DNA of 64,000 bases. Origin: an uncultured Bacillota bacterium. Lineage in GTDB: Bacteria; Bacillota; Clostridia; Oscillospirales; Oscillospiraceae. Location of the stretch: NCBI GenBank assembly GCA_947073765.1, contig CAMTMZ010000004.1:1-64000 (forward strand). Reading direction: 5' to 3'. The stretch's first letter is position 1. Each line of letters starts with the position of its first letter. The translations under genes were made by a program, and so were the position numbers. The notes beneath the pieces were generated by a model that was not told the origin of the DNA, ran no database searches, and was given only the letters and a program-made list of their open reading frames with translations. Positions 1 through 8,760 of this stretch are shown here, piece by piece.

Positions 1-384
1 TACGGCCTGAAGCCCATGGCCAAGCTGGTCAGCTGGGGCCAGGGCGGCGTGGATCCCAAGATCATGGGCGTGGGCCCTGTGCCCGCCTCCCGCCAGGCTA
101 TGGAGAAGGCCGGCCTGAAGATCGAGGATATGGACCTGGTGGAGGCCAATGAGGCCTTTGCCGCCCAGTCTATCGCCGTGGCCCGTGAGCTGGGCTTCGA
201 CATGAGCAAGGTCAATGTCAACGGCGGCGCTATCGCCCTGGGCCACCCCGTGGGCGCCTCCGGCGCGCGGATCATCGTCACCCTGCTCCACGAGCTGGCC
301 AAGCGGGACGACGCCAAGAAGGGCCTGGCCACCCTGTGCATCGGCGGCGGCATGGGCGTTGCCACCATCTTCGAGAAGTGCTAA
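1..384 (+). CDS. Acetyl-CoA acetyltransferase (thiolase), C-terminal part, truncated by window start
   Basis: Translation has thiolase motifs [27 protein letters not shown] and [10 protein letters not shown]; the frame is open to the window edge. Confidence 0.95.
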   Translation, partial: YGLKPMAKLVSWGQGGVDPKIMGVGPVPASRQAMEKAGLKIEDMDLVEANEAFAAQSIAVARELGFDMSKVNVNGGAIALGHPVGASGARIIVTLLHELAKRDDAKKGLATLCIGGGMGVATIFEKC

Positions 385-403
385 ACCAATAGAACACGCA
401 GAC

Positions 404-437
404 TAGCCCGGGAATTATCCCGGGCTGGTTTTTTCAT
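404..437 (+). terminator. Rho-independent terminator after thiolase
   Basis: AGCCCGGGA-ATTA-TCCCGGGCT followed by GGTTTTTTC. Confidence 0.85.
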
Positions 438-576
438 CCGTTTTTTCTACATATTCTTTCAGTGCCATCCGAATGCAGCTGGGAACGGACCGACAATCCT
501 CTTCCGCCAGCCTCTTCAACGCATCATACAGCTCCTGCGGCATCCCGACGATTACTTTTTTATCTTGTTTTTTCAT
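415..576 (-). CDS. Small ribbon-helix-helix-like protein (53 aa)
   Basis: Not in the ORF track; minus strand reads MKKQDKKVIVGMPQELYDALKRLAEEDCRSVPSCIRMALKEYVEKTDEKTSPG with RBS-like GAGGGA upstream. Confidence 0.7.
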   Translation of the reverse strand: MKKQDKKVIVGMPQELYDALKRLAEEDCRSVPSCIRMALKEYVEKTDEKTSPG

Positions 577-603
577 AGTTCCCTCTCTTTGCTATTTAAT
601 TCA

Positions 604-624
604 CTAGCATATGATTTATGCTAG
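604..624. promoter_or_regulatory. Palindromic operator-like sequence between divergent RHH and HTH genes
   Basis: CTAGCATA-TGATT-TATGCTAG, perfect 8-bp arms. Confidence 0.5.
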
Positions 625-670
625 CACATCCATTATATTCTGTCAATAGTAAGCCTATAGGAGGTTAAAT

Positions 671-889
671 ATGGATTACATTGACAGGATAATTGCAGTG
701 CGCGTTGATGCTGATGATACGCAGCGTTCCTTGGGAAAGGCTTTAGACATCAACCATATTCAGTGGGCAAATTATGAACGCCGATTTAACGAAATGCCCA
801 TTCGTTATCTAATCAAATTCTGTAAATACTACGGCGTCAGCGCGGACTATATCCTCGGTTTGGGCCGGGATATGAAGTGGCCCAGGTAA
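671..889 (+). CDS. XRE-like helix-turn-helix protein (72 aa)
   Basis: MDYIDRIIAVRVDADDTQRSLGKALDINHIQWANYERRFNEMPIRYLIKFCKYYGVSADYILGL; AGGAGG RBS. Confidence 0.75.
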   Translation: MDYIDRIIAVRVDADDTQRSLGKALDINHIQWANYERRFNEMPIRYLIKFCKYYGVSADYILGLGRDMKWPR

Positions 890-903
890 AGAGAGCCGAA
901 AAA

Positions 904-933
904 CCCCGGATACCTGCTCCAAGGCATCCGGGG
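904..933 (+). terminator. Hairpin after the HTH gene (terminator-like, weak U-tract)
   Basis: CCCCGGAT...ATCCGGGG inverted repeat. Confidence 0.4.
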
Positions 934-943
934 CTTCCCGTTG

Positions 944-1243
944 AAAAAGAGGATTAAAATGAAACGAACTGTCTCTTGCGGATTTTATGATACAGGAAAG
1001 TTATTAACAAATCCAACGCCAGTTGTTACAAAAGGATTAAATCCTCTAAAAAACTTTTCCCTGGTCAGGGAATTTTTGGTGCATTTGGCTATATCAGGCC
1101 AAAAGAGAGAAAGGCCAACGGAGCGACCCGTCAGCCTTTCAAAAATGGAGGATAGAATGAAAAGATGTTCTTGCCTTGCGAGTATGAGTATAGACAAAAG
1201 ATTTTACAAAAGTTCACGCCAGTTGTTACAAAAACTTTAAATA
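944..1243. repeat. Two diverged copies of an about 95-bp element with invariant loop ACGCCAGTTGTTACAAAA
   Basis: Copy 1 core 1010-1038 (AATCC/GGATT arms); copy 2 core 1209-1238 (AAAGTT/AACTTT arms); both preceded by GAGGAT...ATGAAA. Confidence 0.6.
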
Positions 1244-1687
1244 TTATCGCAAACTCTGAAAAAACGCCTGAAGCACCCCTTCGCACTCCGCCGTCAGCGG
1301 TCCCTGGTAGATGCGGGGGCGGCAGTTGAACCGCTCCTCGAAGAGATTGAGCACTGAGCCGCAGCAGCCGGAGTTCTCCTCTCGGGCGCCGTAGCGGATC
1401 TCCTCCACCCGGGCGTTGATGATGGCCCCGGCACACATGGGGCAGGGCTCCAGGGTGACGTACAGGGCGCAGCCGTGGAGCCGCCAGCTGCCCAGGCGGG
1501 CGCAGGCGTCCCGGATGGCCTCCACTTCGGCGTGGGCGGTGGCGTCGGCATTCGCCTCCCGGCGGTTGCGCCCCCGGCCCACAATTTCCCCGTCCTTCAC
1601 AATGACGCAGCCCACCGGCACGTCGCCGCCGGCAATGGCCTCCCGGGCCAGGGCCAGGGCCTCTCCCATGAAATACTCGTGGTTCAT
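1244..1687 (-). CDS. tadA: tRNA-specific adenosine deaminase
   Basis: [10 protein letters not shown] and PCPMCAGAI zinc-binding deaminase motifs. Confidence 0.93.
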   Translation of the reverse strand: MNHEYFMGEALALAREAIAGGDVPVGCVIVKDGEIVGRGRNRREANADATAHAEVEAIRDACARLGSWRLHGCALYVTLEPCPMCAGAIINARVEEIRYGAREENSGCCGSVLNLFEERFNCRPRIYQGPLTAECEGVLQAFFQSLR

Positions 1688-1854
1688 TCTTCAATTTCCC
1701 GCATGAAAATGATTACATCGCTGCCCCACGTACAGAACCGCCAGCCCTCCCGGCCCAGCGCATTCCACCGTTCCTCCGCTTCACGGACCTTTTTCTTCCA
1801 GTCAAAGCCAAGCGTCGTTTTAACCTCAACCATTTTGTACTCATATTTTTTCAT
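1684..1854 (-). CDS. DUF4177-like small protein
   Basis: [44 protein letters not shown] overlap with tadA. Confidence 0.65.
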   Translation of the reverse strand: MKKYEYKMVEVKTTLGFDWKKKVREAEERWNALGREGWRFCTWGSDVIIFMREIEE

Positions 1855-1993
1855 GCCGGCGGCCTCCTTTGTGCAGGGGCGGATATTATCCGCCCCTGCA
1901 ATTCTACCCGACTTTCCAAGTTTTCGCAACCCCTTGCCCCGGAACGCAAACCGTGATAAAATATGCGGCGAATCCAATCAAGGAAGGCTGTCT

Positions 1994-3871
1994 ATGAAAA
2001 CCTATTTTGCCGGACAATTTGACATCGCCGTCATCGGGGCGGGCCACGCGGGGATTGAGGCCGCCCTGGCCGCCGCCCGGATGGGGATGAAAACCCTGTG
2101 CTTCACCGTCAACCTGGACGCGGTGGGCAACATGCCCTGCAACCCCGCCATCGGGGGGACGGGGAAGGGCCACCTGGTGCGGGAGCTGGACGCCCTGGGA
2201 GGGGAGATGGCCAAGGCCGCCGACAAGGCCTGCATCCAATACCGGCTGCTCAACCGGAGCAAGGGACCCGCCGTGTGGTCCCTCCGGGCCCAGGCGGACC
2301 GGCGGGAGTACCAGAAGGTGATGAAGCATACCCTGGAGAGCCAGGAAAACCTGTGGGTGAAGCAGGCGGAGGTGGTGGAGATCCTCACGGAACACGGCGG
2401 GGTGTCAGGGGTGGTCACCCACACCGGGGCGGTGTATGGGGTGAAGGCCGCCGTGGTGGCCACCGGCACTCACCTGGGAGGACGGATTGTGGTGGGGGAG
2501 GTGGTTCGGGACTCGGGGCCCGACGGCCTGTCCGCCGCCCTGTCCCTGACCCAGTGCCTGAAACGGCTGGGGCTGTCCATCCGGCGGTTTAAAACGGGCA
2601 CGCCCCCCCGGGTGAACGCCCGCAGCGTGGATTTTTCCAAGATGGAGCGCCAGGAGGGGGACAGGGACGGCCTGGCCTTCTCCTTTCAGACCAAGACGCC
2701 CCCGGAAAACCGGGCCGTCTGCTGGCTGACCTACACCAACGAGGAGACCCACCGGATTATCCGGGCCAATCTGGACCGCTCCCCCCTCTACGACGGCACC
2801 ATCGAGGGGGTGGGCCCCCGGTACTGTCCCTCCATCGAGACCAAGGTGGAGCGGTTCCCGGACAAGGCGCGGCACCAGCTGTTCATTGAGCCCATGGGGC
2901 TGGACACGGAGGAGCTGTATATTCAGGGCTTTTCCTCCTCTCTGCCGGAGGAGGTGCAGATCGAGATGCTCCACACCATCCCCGGCCTGGAGCGGGCGGA
3001 GATGACCCGATGCGCCTACGCCATTGAGTACGACTGCGTGGACCCCACCCAGCTGGAGGCCACCCTGGAGACCAAGGCGGTCCCCGGCCTGTACGGCGCA
3101 GGGCAGTTTAACGGCTCCTCCGGGTATGAGGAGGCGGCGGTCCAGGGCTTTGTGGCCGGGGTGAACGCCGCTTTGAAGATACAGGGAAAGCCGCCCCTGA
3201 TTTTGCGCCGGGATCAGGGGTACATCGGGGTGCTCATTGACGATCTGGTGACCAAGGGCACCGACGAGCCCTACCGGATGATGACCTCCCGCACCGAATA
3301 CCGGCTGCTCCACCGCCAGGACAACGCCGACCGGCGGCTTACCCCCATCGGCTATGAATTGGGTCTGGTCTCCCAGGAACAATATTACGGGGCGTGGGAG
3401 AAATACGCCGCCGTGGACCGGGAGGCACGCCGCCTGGAGCGCACCGGCACGCCCCCCACCCCGGAGCTGGCCGCCCTGCTGGAAAAGCGGGGAGAGCCCC
3501 CCGTGAAGGACGGGGCCCGGCTGGCCGACCTGCTTCGCCGCCCCCGGCTGAGCTACGCCGACCTGGCCCCCTTCGACCCGGACCGGCCTGATTTGCCCCC
3601 CGCCGTGACCGGTGAGGCGGAGATCACCATCAAATACGCCGGGTACATCGACCGGCAGCTGCGCCAGGTGGAGGAGGTCAAGCGCCTGGAGGAGCGGCCC
3701 CTGCCTCTGGACATCGACTATCTGTCCATCGAGGGCCTGCGCCTGGAGGCCCGGCAGAAGCTGGCCGAGATCCGCCCCAAAAACCTGGGGCAGGCGGGCC
3801 GGGTGTCCGGGGTGTCCCCGGCGGACGTGGCGGTGCTGATGGTGTATTTGAAGCAGCGGGAACAGAGGTGA
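1994..3871 (+). CDS. mnmG: tRNA uridine-5-carboxymethylaminomethyl modification enzyme MnmG
   Basis: [64 protein letters not shown]. Confidence 0.97.
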   Translation: MKTYFAGQFDIAVIGAGHAGIEAALAAARMGMKTLCFTVNLDAVGNMPCNPAIGGTGKGHLVRELDALGGEMAKAADKACIQYRLLNRSKGPAVWSLRAQADRREYQKVMKHTLESQENLWVKQAEVVEILTEHGGVSGVVTHTGAVYGVKAAVVATGTHLGGRIVVGEVVRDSGPDGLSAALSLTQCLKRLGLSIRRFKTGTPPRVNARSVDFSKMERQEGDRDGLAFSFQTKTPPENRAVCWLTYTNEETHRIIRANLDRSPLYDGTIEGVGPRYCPSIETKVERFPDKARHQLFIEPMGLDTEELYIQGFSSSLPEEVQIEMLHTIPGLERAEMTRCAYAIEYDCVDPTQLEATLETKAVPGLYGAGQFNGSSGYEEAAVQGFVAGVNAALKIQGKPPLILRRDQGYIGVLIDDLVTKGTDEPYRMMTSRTEYRLLHRQDNADRRLTPIGYELGLVSQEQYYGAWEKYAAVDREARRLERTGTPPTPELAALLEKRGEPPVKDGARLADLLRRPRLSYADLAPFDPDRPDLPPAVTGEAEITIKYAGYIDRQLRQVEEVKRLEERPLPLDIDYLSIEGLRLEARQKLAEIRPKNLGQAGRVSGVSPADVAVLMVYLKQREQR

Positions 3872-3877
3872 CGGCAG

Positions 3878-4105
3878 ATGGATGTATTTATGCTGTGGCA
3901 TGTGTATGAGCGGACAGACAATTTGGGAGGACAGAATAAGAAGCTGATTGGCGTCTTTTCCTCCCAAGCGAAGGAAGCAGTTGAACAGGGAAAGGACCGG
4001 GAAGGATTTCGGGATCATCCTCTGGACTGTTTTGAAATACATCGTACAGAAATTGACCAAATTAGCTGGGCGAACGGTTTTTCCACTGTTCGTTGGAGAG
4101 AATAG
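3878..4105 (+). CDS. Small uncharacterised protein (DUF7336-like)
   Basis: MDVFMLWHVYERTDNLGGQNKKLIGVFSSQ...EGFRDHPLDCFEIHRTEIDQISWANGF; family recalled from memory. Confidence 0.55.
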   Translation: MDVFMLWHVYERTDNLGGQNKKLIGVFSSQAKEAVEQGKDREGFRDHPLDCFEIHRTEIDQISWANGFSTVRWRE

Positions 4106-4119
4106 GGCACGGTGGTATT

Positions 4120-5019
4120 ATGAAACTGACACAAATTAAGGGAAACACCTGGGTCATTGAGGCCAGCCAGCTCATCCCGCTGTACAAGCTGGGGGATGGG
4201 CGGTGCGTCCTGCTGGACAGCGGCCTGCTCAGCGACCGGGAGGGGCTGGAGGAGGCCCTGCGCGCCAACCGGCTCACCCCCGCTGGGGTGCTGTGCTCCC
4301 ACGCCCACGTGGACCACTGCGCCAACAACGGGTATTTTCAAGAGAAGTATGGGACAAAAATTGCCCTCACCTCTCCGGAGGCCGGGATGTGCTCCTCCCT
4401 GCTTACCTTAAAATGCTACTTTCTCACCCTGACGCCGGAGACAGTTGAGCGGGAATCCGGCTGCATGCTCCATACGCCGGATGTGATCATTCCCCCGGCG
4501 GACGGGCCCTTCTCCTTCTGCGGGGCGGAGTTTCAGATTGTCCACACACCGGGCCACTCTTCGGGGCATGTGTGCGCCGTCACCCCTGACAACGTGTGCT
4601 ACACCGCCGACGCTGTGCTCAGCGCCGAGCTGCTGGGGGCCAAGCTGCCCTACAACCTGAGCCAGCGCATGGCCCTGGGCAGCCGGGAGAAGCTGCGGGG
4701 ACTGGGGTGCGGCGCCTACGTCATGGCCCACCGGGGGGTGTGCTCCGGGGCGGGATTTAACGCCCTGATTGACGCCAATCAGGAATTGATTCACCGCCGT
4801 GCGGAGGAGATTCTCCAGCTTGTGGACCACCCCATGACGGCCAGCCAGATCGATGAGGCCGCCTGCGTGCGCTACCAGCTTTTCACCCGCAGGCCCTCCC
4901 GTGCCCTGCGCTTTGAGCGCAACGTGCGCTTTTTTATCGAGTATTTGACAGACGGCGGCCGGCTGGAGGAGCTATGCCGGAACGGGGCTGTCTACTATGT
5001 CAGGGGGGAAAATTCCTGA
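4120..5019 (+). CDS. MBL-fold metallo-hydrolase
   Basis: SHAHVDHCANNGYF (HxHxDH), HTPGHSSGHVCAV, YTADAVLS. Confidence 0.9.
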   Translation: MKLTQIKGNTWVIEASQLIPLYKLGDGRCVLLDSGLLSDREGLEEALRANRLTPAGVLCSHAHVDHCANNGYFQEKYGTKIALTSPEAGMCSSLLTLKCYFLTLTPETVERESGCMLHTPDVIIPPADGPFSFCGAEFQIVHTPGHSSGHVCAVTPDNVCYTADAVLSAELLGAKLPYNLSQRMALGSREKLRGLGCGAYVMAHRGVCSGAGFNALIDANQELIHRRAEEILQLVDHPMTASQIDEAACVRYQLFTRRPSRALRFERNVRFFIEYLTDGGRLEELCRNGAVYYVRGENS

Positions 5020-5035
5020 TTTTCGCCGAAAACAC

Positions 5036-5064
5036 TTGCAATCCCCTCCGGTTTGTGGTATGCT
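5036..5064 (+). promoter_or_regulatory. Sigma-A-type promoter of secG
   Basis: TTGCAA-17 nt-TATGCT. Confidence 0.55.
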
Positions 5065-5138
5065 TAACGATACTTCCGGATTTTTTCCGGTAAAACAGTT
5101 AATTTTCGGCCCCAGGGCCCTTGAAAGGAACGAGTAAC

Positions 5139-5375
5139 ATGAATGCCTTGAATTTGATTCTCACCATTATCCAGGTCCTGTGCGGCCTGGCCGTGATTGC
5201 CGTGGTTATGCTCCAGTCCGGCAAGAGCGCCGGTCTGTCCGGGGCCATCGCCGGCGGCGCGGACACCTTCCTGTCCAAGAACAAGGCCAAAAGTCTGGAC
5301 GCCAAGCTGGCCAAGATGACCAAGTGGGTGGCCATCCTCTGGATTGTCATTACCCTGGTTCTGAGTCTGATCTGA
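5139..5375 (+). CDS. secG: Preprotein translocase subunit SecG
   Basis: MNALNLILTIIQVLCGLAVIAVVMLQSGKSAGLSGAIAGGADTFLSKNKAKSLD. Confidence 0.93.
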   Translation: MNALNLILTIIQVLCGLAVIAVVMLQSGKSAGLSGAIAGGADTFLSKNKAKSLDAKLAKMTKWVAILWIVITLVLSLI

Positions 5376-5383
5376 ATTGGTGT

Positions 5384-5423
5384 AAAAACCAGCCCCGCCG
5401 GCACAGGCGGGGCTGGTTTTTTA
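5384..5423. terminator. Bidirectional intrinsic terminator between secG and pncB
   Basis: AAAAACCAGCCCCGCC-GGCACA-GGCGGGGCTGGTTTTTT. Confidence 0.9.
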
Positions 5424-6869
5424 CGTGATCTCGTGGCTGTTGAGCAGAGACCGCTTGATATCCCACAGTTTTTGAGACAGATCCACATAATAGTTATGGG
5501 GGTTTTCAAAGCGCTTGACCTCGTCCCAAAGGGAATCCACCTGCCGCTGGCAGTAGGCCCGGCTGGTCTGGAGGTCGGGAACTTCATACACCAGCTCCCC
5601 GCCCCGGAAGACAGGAACCAGCAGCTCCCTGACCTCTATGCCAGTGTACACCTTCCGCTTCCAGGTGGCGTCCGGGTCAAACAGCTCCAGGGGCTGGGTG
5701 AAGTCGATCTCCTCGTCGTGCAGGCAGATGAGGTCGGCCTCCGCCTTGCCAGTGTCTTGGGAGAAGATGCGGTAGATCTTTTTAAAGTGGGGCGTGGTAA
5801 TCTTGGCGGCGTTCTCGCTGATTTTGATCTTGGGGATGATGTTCCCCTGATCATCCTCAATGGCGGCCAGCTTGTACACCCCGCCGAATACCGGCTCGGA
5901 CCGGGAGGTAATGAGCCGCTCGCCCACGCCGAAGGAGTCAATGCGGGCTCCCTGGCGCACCAGATCCCGGATGATGTACTCGTCCAGGGCATTGGAGGCC
6001 ACTATTTTGCATTCGGTAAGGCCCGCCGCGTCCAGCAGCTCCCGGGCCTTCTGGGACAGATAGGTGAGGTCGCCGCTGTCCAGCCGGATGCCGCATTTGG
6101 TGATCCCCTGGGGGAGGAGGACCTCCTGGAAGGCCCGGATGGCGTTGGGCACGCCGGATTTCAGGACGTTGTAGGTGTCCACCAGCAGGGTGGCGTTGTT
6201 GGGATACAGCTGGCAGTAGGTCTTGAAGGCGGTGTACTCGTCGGGGAACATCTGCACCCAGGAGTGGGCCATGGTGCCGGTGGCGGGGGAGCCGTAGCGC
6301 TGGTCGGCCATGGTGCAGGCGGTGGCGGAACAGCCGGCGATATAACTGGCCCGGGCCCCCAAAAGGGCGCCGTCCGCCCCCTGGGCCCGGCGGGAGCCGA
6401 ACTCCGCCACCGGCCGTCCCTCCGCCGCCCGGACGATGCGGTTGGATTTAGTGGCGATGAGGGACTGGTGGTTTAAGGTGAGCAGGATGAAGGTCTCTAC
6501 AAACTGAGACTGGATGGCGGGGGCCCGGACGGTGAGGATGGGCTCGTTGGGGAAAACCGGGGTGCCCTCGGGGACGGCCCAGACGTCGCCGGTGAACTTG
6601 AACCCCTTCAAAAACGCCAAAAACTCCTCGCTGAAATAGCCCTTGGCCCGCAGATAGGCCAGGTCCTCATCATCGAACCGCAGTTCCTGGATATATTCCA
6701 CCACCTGGGCCAGGCCGGCGGCAATGGCAAACCCCCCCTTGTCGGGAACAGAGCGGTAGAACACGTCAAAGTAGCAGATGCGGTCCTGCAGGCCGGTCTG
6801 AAAATAGCCGTTGGCCATGGTCAGCTCGTAGAAGTCACACAGCATGGTCAGGTTCGTTTTCGCTTTCAT
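5421..6869 (-). CDS. pncB: Nicotinate phosphoribosyltransferase
   Basis: MKAKTNLTMLCDFYELTMANGYF, FGSRRAQGADGALLGARA, GIRLDSGDL. Confidence 0.95.
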   Translation of the reverse strand: MKAKTNLTMLCDFYELTMANGYFQTGLQDRICYFDVFYRSVPDKGGFAIAAGLAQVVEYIQELRFDDEDLAYLRAKGYFSEEFLAFLKGFKFTGDVWAVPEGTPVFPNEPILTVRAPAIQSQFVETFILLTLNHQSLIATKSNRIVRAAEGRPVAEFGSRRAQGADGALLGARASYIAGCSATACTMADQRYGSPATGTMAHSWVQMFPDEYTAFKTYCQLYPNNATLLVDTYNVLKSGVPNAIRAFQEVLLPQGITKCGIRLDSGDLTYLSQKARELLDAAGLTECKIVASNALDEYIIRDLVRQGARIDSFGVGERLITSRSEPVFGGVYKLAAIEDDQGNIIPKIKISENAAKITTPHFKKIYRIFSQDTGKAEADLICLHDEEIDFTQPLELFDPDATWKRKVYTGIEVRELLVPVFRGGELVYEVPDLQTSRAYCQRQVDSLWDEVKRFENPHNYYVDLSQKLWDIKRSLLNSHEIT

Positions 6870-7146
6870 TGGGAAAGCCTCCTTGTGTCAGGGTGACAAG
6901 ACACCCTTTCGTTAGACTTTATTATACTCGCTGACAGAAAAAATGCAAGGAGTTATTCCGTTTTCGGTCCTCAGCCCGGTGAGAATCCATATCATTCCCG
7001 AACCCGCGGGGGGTGACAAACGGCCTGCCCGATTGGTACCGCAGTTGAAAAACATGCTTTTTTAAAAAACCTGTATAAAATACCATTTTTTCTTGACAAA
7101 ATATCAGATTTATAGTAAACTTTACCAAAAGAGAGGGGTGGCTTCG

Positions 7147-7389
7147 ATGAAAAAATACGGCATTATCTGGATTGCGCTGTTTCTTTCTGTGATATTCCTG
7201 CTTGCGGAGGAGCGTTTTTATTACAGTCTCGCCAACTTCTATCATCATTCTGAAAATCTCCTTGTTCTGGGAATTGCCTTGATTTTCTCGACCCAAATTA
7301 CCGGTTTTCTATACTTGGCCCGGAAAATAAAGGACTTGGAGAAGAAGGCTCCTCCCAGAGACAGGGACACATCCCAGGAATCAACATGA
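7147..7389 (+). CDS. Small membrane protein, unknown
   Basis: Two predicted TM segments; GAGAGG RBS. Confidence 0.6.
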   Translation: MKKYGIIWIALFLSVIFLLAEERFYYSLANFYHHSENLLVLGIALIFSTQITGFLYLARKIKDLEKKAPPRDRDTSQEST

Positions 7390-7399
7390 TAAGCTGGAC

Positions 7400-7432
7400 A
7401 AACGCGCGCCCCGAATCCGGGGCGCGCGTTCT
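7400..7432 (+). terminator. Intrinsic terminator-like hairpin
   Basis: ACGCGCGCCCCG-AATC-CGGGGCGCGCGTT. Confidence 0.7.
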
Positions 7433-7512
7433 CTTGGTTTGTGCGGCGGGCGGCACATGTTCTCCCTGTTTCCGGGCATACTGAATTTAACAACCGTCAA
7501 GGAGGGTTCACT

Positions 7513-8115
7513 ATGTCCGACAAAACTGAGGCCTTTCTCCACAGCCAGACCCGGGAAAATCTCATGCGGGCCTTTGCCGGGGAGAGCCAGGCCCGGAACC
7601 GCTACACCATCGCCGCCGGAGTGGCCAACAAAGCGGGGCTGGCCGTGATTCAGGGGGTGTTCCTCTTCACCGCCGATCAGGAGCGGGTCCACGCTAAGCA
7701 GTTTTACGCCGCCCTGGAGGACTGCGCCGGCCAGACCATCAAGGTGGACGGCACCTACCCGGTGGACATCTGCGCCGGAGTGCTGGACTACCTCCGGGCC
7801 GCCCAGCACAACGAGTATCAGGAGTGGGAGCACGACTACGATCACTTTGCCAAAACCGCTATGAGCGAGGGCTTCCCTCTGGTGGGAAAGATGTTTGAGA
7901 ATATCGCCCGGGTGGAGAAGACCCACGGGGACCGCTTTGGGAAATTCGCCGACCTGATGGAGAAAAACCAGCTGTTCTTCTCTGAGGTGGAGGTGCAGTG
8001 GATGTGTCTGCACTGCGGCTTCGTGCTGGAGGCCACCGCCGCCCCCGCCCACTGCCCCGTCTGCCGCCACCCCCAGGGGTATTTTGTGCGGTTTGAGATG
8101 GCGCCCTGGAGCTGA
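7513..8115 (+). CDS. Rubrerythrin family protein
   Basis: Ferritin-like N-terminus (AGESQARNRY, HNEYQEW) plus rubredoxin-like CLHCGFV...CPVC. Confidence 0.93.
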   Translation: MSDKTEAFLHSQTRENLMRAFAGESQARNRYTIAAGVANKAGLAVIQGVFLFTADQERVHAKQFYAALEDCAGQTIKVDGTYPVDICAGVLDYLRAAQHNEYQEWEHDYDHFAKTAMSEGFPLVGKMFENIARVEKTHGDRFGKFADLMEKNQLFFSEVEVQWMCLHCGFVLEATAAPAHCPVCRHPQGYFVRFEMAPWS

Positions 8116-8116
8116 A

Positions 8117-8159
8117 AAAACACCCCGTATTTTATAAAAAGTAAAATACGGGGTGTTTT
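8117..8159. terminator. Bidirectional hairpin terminator, CGTATTTTA family
   Basis: AAAACACCCCGTATTTTA...TAAAATACGGGGTGTTTT. Confidence 0.85.
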
Positions 8160-8162
8160 CTA

Positions 8163-8363
8163 TTATTCAAATTCTCCGGAGATACTGCTCCTCCCCCGTT
8201 TTTCGGTCCTATGGATTGCGTTAAGGGACAGTTCCCCGGCCAATTTAAAAAGTGAATCCGCCATAACCTTTTCAGTGGAAAGGCCGCCTGCTTTTTTGCC
8301 TATTTCAGCGTAAAAGGTAAACACATAATCGGGTACTTTTAGCGTAACTTTTTTCATCTTCAT
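8163..8363 (-). CDS. Ribbon-helix-helix-like protein
   Basis: MKMKKVTLKVPDYVFTFYAEIGKKAGGLSTEKVMADSLFKLAGELS. Confidence 0.55.
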   Translation of the reverse strand: MKMKKVTLKVPDYVFTFYAEIGKKAGGLSTEKVMADSLFKLAGELSLNAIHRTEKRGRSSISGEFE

Positions 8364-8416
8364 GAAACCTCTTTCTATCTGATGATAAAAAGAAGTATAC
8401 TACACATTCTTAATGG

Positions 8417-8428
8417 GGTCAACTGACC
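8417..8428. promoter_or_regulatory. Operator-like palindrome
   Basis: GGTCA-AC-TGACC between divergent RHH and XRE genes. Confidence 0.4.
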
Positions 8429-8482
8429 TCATAAAGTTTCCTCCCTATTGTTATCCTAACGGTAAGGCAAGGAGGGACTATC

Positions 8483-8713
8483 ATGGTAGAATCTGGGATT
8501 GTTGGCCGTATTCTGGCGGAATATCGGGAGCGGAAAGGGCTGACGCAAGACGTTCTGAGCGGTTTAGCCGGGTTAGACCGCTCACACTATAGTAAACTGG
8601 AGCGTGGCCTGCGCAGTCCGACCCTGGATACGCTGTTTAAAATTGGGCAGGCACTTGATATTCCACCCCATGTAATCGTCAAGGCAATAGAAGACGCGCA
8701 CCCTCAAAAATAG
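8483..8713 (+). CDS. XRE-family helix-turn-helix regulator
   Basis: IVGRILAEYRERKGLTQDVLSGLAGLDRSHYSKLERGLRSPTLDTLFKIGQALDI. Confidence 0.9.
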   Translation: MVESGIVGRILAEYRERKGLTQDVLSGLAGLDRSHYSKLERGLRSPTLDTLFKIGQALDIPPHVIVKAIEDAHPQK

Positions 8714-8715
8714 AA

Positions 8716-8760
8716 ACACTCCGTATTTTACTGATTGTAGAATACGGAGTGTATATTTTT
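8716..8760. terminator. Bidirectional hairpin terminator, CGTATTTTA family
   Basis: ACACTCCGTATTTTA...TAGAATACGGAGTGTATATTTTT. Confidence 0.8.

Noticed and set aside
941-1240. 99-aa plus-strand ORF covering the repeat pair
   Set aside because: The conserved loop is read in different frames in the two copies, so a single protein-coding explanation is unlikely; short peptides from the inner ATGs cannot be excluded.
1131-1694. 187-aa minus-strand ORF overlapping tadA
   Set aside because: Frameshifted reading of tadA; the 147-aa frame has the deaminase motifs.
2405-4060. 551-aa minus-strand ORF
   Set aside because: Antisense to mnmG and its downstream gene.
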